A DNA stretch of 9,629 nt from Phycisphaerae bacterium SM23_33. Its GTDB lineage: Bacteria > Planctomycetota > Phycisphaerae > SM23-33. This document shows, piece by piece, positions 6,369 to 9,629 of the stretch. Location: NCBI GenBank assembly GCA_001303665.1, contig LJUF01000151.1:1-9629 (forward strand), given 5' to 3'. Position 1 is the stretch's first letter, and each line of letters starts with the position of its first letter. Under the pieces are notes generated by a model, which was not told the DNA's origin, did no database searches, and worked only from the letters and a program-made list of their open reading frames with translations. Made by a program: the position numbers and the translations under genes.

Positions 6369-7760
6369 ATGAGCCCCAACACGTCGAAACGCCTGAGGGC
6401 CGTCCTTCTGGCGGCCCTGGTGGTCGCTTCCGGTGCCGCTGCGGCGCCGCCAGCGAAGAAGGGAACGGAGCTGATCGAGACGGCCCGGCTGACGAAGGAG
6501 GAGTTCACCAGGCTGATCGCCAAGTTCGACGAGGTCGCCGACCTGCTGGAAAAGTCCGAGCCGGACACCGCCAAGGTGCTGCGCGAGGCGGCCAGCAAGG
6601 CCCGACGGGCCCTCATCGCCGACAACATGGAAGAGGTGATGAAGCAGCTCCGCAAGGGCCTGATGACCATGGCCGCCCAGACCAGCAAGGACGTGCGCGA
6701 CGCCCTGGAAGAGGTGCTCCGCATCCTCCGGCAGGGCGCCCTGGACCTGGACGAGCGACTCAAACGGATGGCCGAGTGGAAGAAGACCCTCGAAGACATC
6801 GAGGCCCTGCTGAAGAAGGAGCGGGACCTCGAGCGAGACTCGCGCCCGAAGGCCTTCGGCGACCAGCTCAGCCAGCAGATGCGGGCGCACGCGGCGGCGC
6901 TGGCCAGCATCATTGCCAAGCAGAGATCGCTCCTGGGCAGGGCCCAGAAGATGGGCCCCGCCGAGCCCGGCGCCCGCAAGCTCACCGACCTCCGCGATGA
7001 GATCCGCCAGCTCATCAAGGACCAGGAGAAGCTCCACTCGGCTACCACCAGCGCTTCGCCGGCCAGGCTGCCCCTGGCCGCCCCGGCCCAGAAGAAGCTC
7101 GGCGAAGCGGCCAAGGGCACGCAGGACAAGCTCGACGCCGCCGCCAAGGACGCCAAGCTCGCCGACGCCCTGACCAAGGCCGGGGCGGACCGCACGGCCG
7201 CAGCCTCGGCCGCCGCCAAGGTCGGGCAGGCTTCCGGCGAAATGAAACAGGCCGCAAAGAGCATGGCCGGCTCCCAGGCCTCCCAGGCCTCCAAGAGCCA
7301 GCAGAACGCCCTGCACGACCTGCGAGCCGCCGAAAAGGCCCTCGCCGACGCCATCGCCAAGGCCTCCGAGAAGACCCCCCCCGGACAGATGGCCGGGGAA
7401 CAGAAGGACCTGGCCGGCCAGACCGACAAGCTCGGCAAGGAGGTCCAGAAGACCGCCGACAAGGCCGGCATGCAGTCCAAGGCCGGCAACCTCGCCAAGG
7501 CCGCCGACCACATGAACAAGGCCTCCGACAAGCTCACCGACCAGAACGCCCAGGGCTCCACCGGCGACATGAAACAGGCCCTCAAGGAGTTGGAAGACAA
7601 GAAGGAGCAGCTGGCCGACCTCCAGCGGCGGGTGCAGGAGAAGGCCAAGGAGCCCATCCAGAAACAGGGCAGACCAACCAGCAGCAGAACGAGGCCATCG
7701 ACCAGCTCGAAAAGGCCAAGCAGGACCTCCAGGACGCCATCGCCCGCGAGCAGGAGATGA
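6369..7760 (+). CDS. Exported Ala/Lys/Gln-rich coiled-coil protein, N-terminal part of a frameshifted gene
   Basis: A Sec signal peptide is visible: basic residues K7, R8 and R10, a hydrophobic core 11-21, and a GAAAA cleavage region around residues 22-26. The mature chain is almost entirely helical. An amphipathic Leu/Glu/Lys/Arg-rich segment comes first (about 33-215), containing LLEKSEPDTAKVLREAA and RKLTDLRDEIRQLIKDQEKL. It is followed by an Ala/Lys/Gln/Asp-rich low-complexity coil (about 230-430) with short internal repeats, such as a duplicated 9-base unit at 7272-7289. The normal reading frame fails near 7670. The last 30 or so residues, rich in R, P, S and T, look like out-of-frame translation, and the coiled-coil sequence continues in the other frame. 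The 463-residue product as written is therefore probably not the native protein; the intact gene would encode about 688 residues through 8434. There is no catalytic motif. It is likely a periplasmic scaffold partner of the membrane proteins upstream (inference). Confidence 0.75.
   Translation: MSPNTSKRLRAVLLAALVVASGAAAAPPAKKGTELIETARLTKEEFTRLIAKFDEVADLLEKSEPDTAKVLREAASKARRALIADNMEEVMKQLRKGLMTMAAQTSKDVRDALEEVLRILRQGALDLDERLKRMAEWKKTLEDIEALLKKERDLERDSRPKAFGDQLSQQMRAHAAALASIIAKQRSLLGRAQKMGPAEPGARKLTDLRDEIRQLIKDQEKLHSATTSASPARLPLAAPAQKKLGEAAKGTQDKLDAAAKDAKLADALTKAGADRTAAASAAAKVGQASGEMKQAAKSMAGSQASQASKSQQNALHDLRAAEKALADAIAKASEKTPPGQMAGEQKDLAGQTDKLGKEVQKTADKAGMQSKAGNLAKAADHMNKASDKLTDQNAQGSTGDMKQALKELEDKKEQLADLQRRVQEKAKEPIQKQGRPTSSRTRPSTSSKRPSRTSRTPSPASRR
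7661..7673 (+). other. Frameshift site joining the two halves of gene 4
   Basis: Upstream, frame 3 reads QEKAKEPIQKQG. From 7670, frame 2 reads QTNQQQNEAIDQLEKAK without a stop and joins the downstream half. By hand count, 28 of 29 codons from 7670 to 7756 end in G or C in frame 2, against 21 of 29 in the frame-3 reading, eight of whose codons end in A. Going from GGC to CAG needs a shift of one base backwards, equivalent to one lost C in a GGCCAG context. No canonical X-XXY-YYZ slippery heptamer is present. Confidence 0.75.
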
Positions 7761-8434
7761 TCCAGGCCGAGGCCCTGGCCAAGATCGACCAGATGCTGCG
7801 CAAGATCCTCGAGGCCCAGCAGAACATCACCCTGGGCACCGAGAAGGTCTACCCCCGGCGCAAGGGCGAGAAGCAGTACTCGCGGACGGACCAGGCCCAG
7901 CTTCGCGAGCTGTCCGAGGGCGAGGGGCGGCTCGTCGAGGACGTCCGCCGCATCCTCCAGATGCTCGCCAAGGAAGGCACGACCGCGGTGTTCCCCGAGG
8001 TGCTCGGGGAGGTCAAGACGGACATGGGCCACGTGCAGAAGCAGTTGGCGAAGCTGGAGGCCGGCCCGCTGACCCAGGCCGTCGAGCATGACATCGAGCG
8101 CAGCCTCAAGGACATGCTGGAGGCCCTGCGGAAGGAGCAAAGCCGCCGGCGCAAGAAGAAGCAAGGCGGCGGGGGCCAAGGCCGCGGCGGAGGCGGGCGA
8201 CAGCCGCTCGTGCCGCCCGTGGCCGAGCTGAAGATGCTCAAGATTCTCCAGCTCCAGATCCTCGGCCGCACCGAGCTGCTCAGCAAGCAGACGGTCGCGA
8301 AGAAAGCCCCCGCCGAGCAGATCAAGCAGCAGCACCACACGCTGTCCGAACGGCAGGGCAAAGTCAAGAACATGACCAAGACCCTCGGTGACAAACTGAA
8401 GGGCCCACAGAGCCCCGACCGCGGGCCTTTCTGA
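7757..8434 (+). CDS. C-terminal part of the frameshifted coiled-coil gene
   Basis: This is the downstream half of gene 4, 225 residues if started at ATG 7757. That ATG overlaps the upstream stop as ATGA, an arrangement normally read as translational coupling. However, AGGAG abuts the ATG with no spacer, and homologous-looking helix already precedes it in this frame from 7670, so it is more likely a fragment. It opens with a helix, AKIDQMLRKILEAQQNITLG, of a type I associate with planctomycete exported helical proteins. It continues with a TTAVFPEVLGEVKTDM segment and a helix rich in E, L and K. A Gly/Arg/Lys-rich linker (about 129-150) follows, and then a conserved-looking PPVAELKMLKILQLQILGRT motif (from about 152). 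It has no signal peptide of its own, so a separately translated product would stay in the cytoplasm, unlike the N-terminal half. The gene ends 64 bases before gene 5. Confidence 0.7.
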   Translation: MIQAEALAKIDQMLRKILEAQQNITLGTEKVYPRRKGEKQYSRTDQAQLRELSEGEGRLVEDVRRILQMLAKEGTTAVFPEVLGEVKTDMGHVQKQLAKLEAGPLTQAVEHDIERSLKDMLEALRKEQSRRRKKKQGGGGQGRGGGGRQPLVPPVAELKMLKILQLQILGRTELLSKQTVAKKAPAEQIKQQHHTLSERQGKVKNMTKTLGDKLKGPQSPDRGPF

Positions 8435-8484
8435 TCCGGCACCATGCCAGTTGAGGCGCCGCTATCAGACCCGAGCACGGTGCG

Positions 8485-8490
8485 AAAGGA
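8485..8490 (+). promoter_or_regulatory. Shine-Dalgarno for gene 5
   Basis: AAAGGA lies 8 bases before ATG 8499, the same arrangement as gene 4. It selects ATG 8499 over an ATG at 8444 in another frame. Confidence 0.7.
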
Positions 8491-8498
8491 ACCGAATC

Positions 8499-9629
8499 AT
8501 GAAGACCAGAACGTATGTCCACGGCGTGGCGATCCTGGCGGCCGTCCTGGCGGCCGGAATCCTCCTGGCCCCGCTTCGGGCGCACGCCGCAGCGGATCCG
8601 GCAGCCAAGCCGGACGCCAAGAAGCCGGATGCGGACAAGCCCGGGCCCCTGACCGAGGATCAGATCGACGCCATCCTCGACAACATGACGCCCGATCAGA
8701 TCGACAACCTCGTCAAGGAGGCCGCCACCGATCGGCTCAAGGTCGAGCGAAAGCAGGTCATCGCCGAGATCGTCCGCTTCCGCAAGGCCTACGACCTGTA
8801 CCAGGCGGGCAAGCACAAGGAGGCCGCCGCGGCCGCCAAAAAGCTCGTCAACATCAACCGGGCCACCTACCTCAGCGCCGCCCAGCACTACCTGTACGCC
8901 CAGGCCCTGGCCAAGAGCGGAAACCCCGACGACGCCGTCGAGACCTGCCGCGACATCCTGGAGAACATGCCCGACCGCATCAGCTTCGCGTCGGCGTCGG
9001 CCCTCGAAGCCGCCGAAATGTACGAAAAGATGGGCCGCCTCCTCTACGCCATGCAGATGTACGCCTTCTGCGTCAAGAACTACGCCCTGACCATCGACAA
9101 GGCCACCGCCGAGAAGATCCTCAAAAAGGTCGAGGAGTACACCGAGATCTACAAGGACCCCATGGGCACCTTGGCCACGATGATGGGCGACGTGCAGCAT
9201 CGCCTGGCCAAGATCAACTCCGGAAAGGAAACCCAGGACAAGGAGAGGAAGATCGTCGCCATCCTGGATGACCTGATCAAGACGGCCGAGGACCAACAGG
9301 GCGGCAGCCAGAGCCCAAGCCAGGGACAGCAGCGCGGCAAACGGCCAGGCCAGGGCAAGGATCAGCAGGCCGGCAAAAAGGGCGGCCAGCAGGGCCAGCA
9401 AGGCCAGCAGGGCGGGATGAACCCCACCCGGCCCATGCAGGACAGCATGCTCGTGCCCGGTGCGGTCAAGAGACCCCCCAAGGTCTCCAAGACCCATACC
9501 GGCATCGCCGAGGGCGACTGGGCCAAGCTCTCCCCGCGCGAGCAGGAGCAGATCCAGGCCAGAATGCGTAAGCTGATCTCCGAACGCTACCGCGAGATCA
9601 TCAGGGACTACCACTCCCGCCTGGCTGAG
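8499..9629 (+). CDS. Exported TPR-like protein with Q/G linker (3' end outside window)
   Basis: The frame is open from ATG 8499 to the last base; 377 residues are visible and no stop is reached. A Sec signal peptide (1-30: K2, R4, then a hydrophobic core, cleavage near AHA at 28-30) is followed by a Pro/Lys/Asp-rich spacer. Residues 92-195 form TPR-like helical pairs: YDLYQAGKHKEAAAAAKKL, HYLYAQALAKSGNPDDAVET and AAEMYEKMGRLLYAMQMYAF. The segment GKETQDKERKIVAILDDLIK (242-261) leads into a Gln/Gly/Lys low-complexity linker (266-306). The C-terminal module, WAKLSPREQEQIQARM then ERYREIIRDYHSRLAE, resembles a tail I recall from many planctomycete exported proteins. In that family the protein ends a few residues after this point, so little is probably missing. 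It is probably an exported protein-interaction partner of the cluster; function unknown. The 64-base gap and shared Shine-Dalgarno suggest co-transcription with gene 4. Confidence 0.85.
   Translation, partial: MKTRTYVHGVAILAAVLAAGILLAPLRAHAAADPAAKPDAKKPDADKPGPLTEDQIDAILDNMTPDQIDNLVKEAATDRLKVERKQVIAEIVRFRKAYDLYQAGKHKEAAAAAKKLVNINRATYLSAAQHYLYAQALAKSGNPDDAVETCRDILENMPDRISFASASALEAAEMYEKMGRLLYAMQMYAFCVKNYALTIDKATAEKILKKVEEYTEIYKDPMGTLATMMGDVQHRLAKINSGKETQDKERKIVAILDDLIKTAEDQQGGSQSPSQGQQRGKRPGQGKDQQAGKKGGQQGQQGQQGGMNPTRPMQDSMLVPGAVKRPPKVSKTHTGIAEGDWAKLSPREQEQIQARMRKLISERYREIIRDYHSRLAE
9384..9413 (+). repeat. In-gene tandem repeat encoding GQQ units
   Basis: Three consecutive 9-base units of GGCCAGCAG (the middle one ending CAA), plus GGC, encode GQQGQQGQQG in the linker of gene 5. 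Such tracts can change length by slippage; the protein effect would be a change in linker length. Confidence 0.75.

Noticed and set aside
4074..7511. Long - strand open frame (1145 codons) opposite genes 3 and 4
   Set aside because: The same antisense effect; it spans two well-supported + strand genes and their junction, and its product is low-complexity.
7655..7672. Programmed -1 ribosomal frameshift site
   Set aside because: The zero-frame codons CAG AAA CAG GGC AGA contain no X-XXY-YYZ heptamer and I saw no obvious stimulatory stem just downstream; mutation or sequence error fits better.
6167..8338. Long - strand open frame opposite gene 4
   Set aside because: Mirror of Ala/Lys/Gln-rich coding sequence on the + strand; no family resemblance and no Shine-Dalgarno considered convincing.
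8402..8427. GGCCC / GGGCC stem followed by TTT at the end of gene 4 as a terminator
   Set aside because: Only 5 bp with a 16-base loop, inside the coding sequence, and with a T-run of three; too weak.
8438..8448. GGCA-CCA-TGCC mini hairpin before gene 5
   Set aside because: A four-base-pair stem, expected by chance in GC-rich sequence.
8444..9271. Open frame of 275 codons beginning at ATG 8444 on the + strand
   Set aside because: Out of frame with the gene starting at 8499, which has a signal peptide, a proper Shine-Dalgarno and TPR-like helices; the 8444 product is Arg/Gly/Pro-rich.
8364..9614. Long - strand open frame opposite gene 5
   Set aside because: Covers a + strand gene that has a signal peptide and TPR-like repeats; the antisense product is Leu/Gly/Asp/Val low-complexity.

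Overview
The window is a GC-rich stretch (strong G/C bias at third codon positions) carrying one co-directional cluster of five genes on the + strand, open at both ends. The protein families match, from memory and without a search, the membrane/envelope gene clusters that in Planctomycetota usually follow a MoxR AAA+ ATPase and a DUF58 protein. Those two genes would be expected just upstream of the window and are not seen here. A planctomycete-like bacterium (Phycisphaerae or a relative) is the best guess.

Layout: (1) 3-1190, the C-terminal part of a BatA-like membrane protein with an unusual helical insert. (2) 1270-3867, a large membrane protein with two N-terminal membrane helices, a von Willebrand A (vWA) domain with an apparently intact MIDAS metal site, a glutamine-amidotransferase-like domain without a catalytic elbow, a beta domain and a C-terminal membrane helix. 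(3) 4059-6323, a DUF4175-like protein with three membrane helices, Ig-like domains and a long coiled coil. (4) 6369-8434, a secreted Ala/Lys/Gln-rich coiled-coil protein that is broken into two overlapping reading frames by what looks like a one-base deletion near 7670. (5) 8499 to the right edge, a secreted TPR-like protein with a Gln/Gly-rich linker and a conserved C-terminal tail. No stop codon for gene 5 is inside the window.

Gaps between genes are 45-79 bases, except for 191 bases before gene 3. That gap holds a striking pair of GC-rich hairpins forming one larger palindrome (3983-4029), resembling a REP/BIME-type element. Two other junctions carry a perfect 7-8 bp hairpin abutting or within a couple of bases of the Shine-Dalgarno sequence. 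No promoter, rho-independent terminator, tRNA, rRNA, CRISPR or transposase gene was recognised.

Working model (inference): genes 1-3 form a membrane assembly with vWA, Ig-like and coiled-coil parts outside the cytoplasmic membrane, serviced from the cytoplasm by a MoxR ATPase. Genes 4 and 5 supply exported helical partner proteins. The biochemical role of this conserved cluster is, to my knowledge, undescribed.
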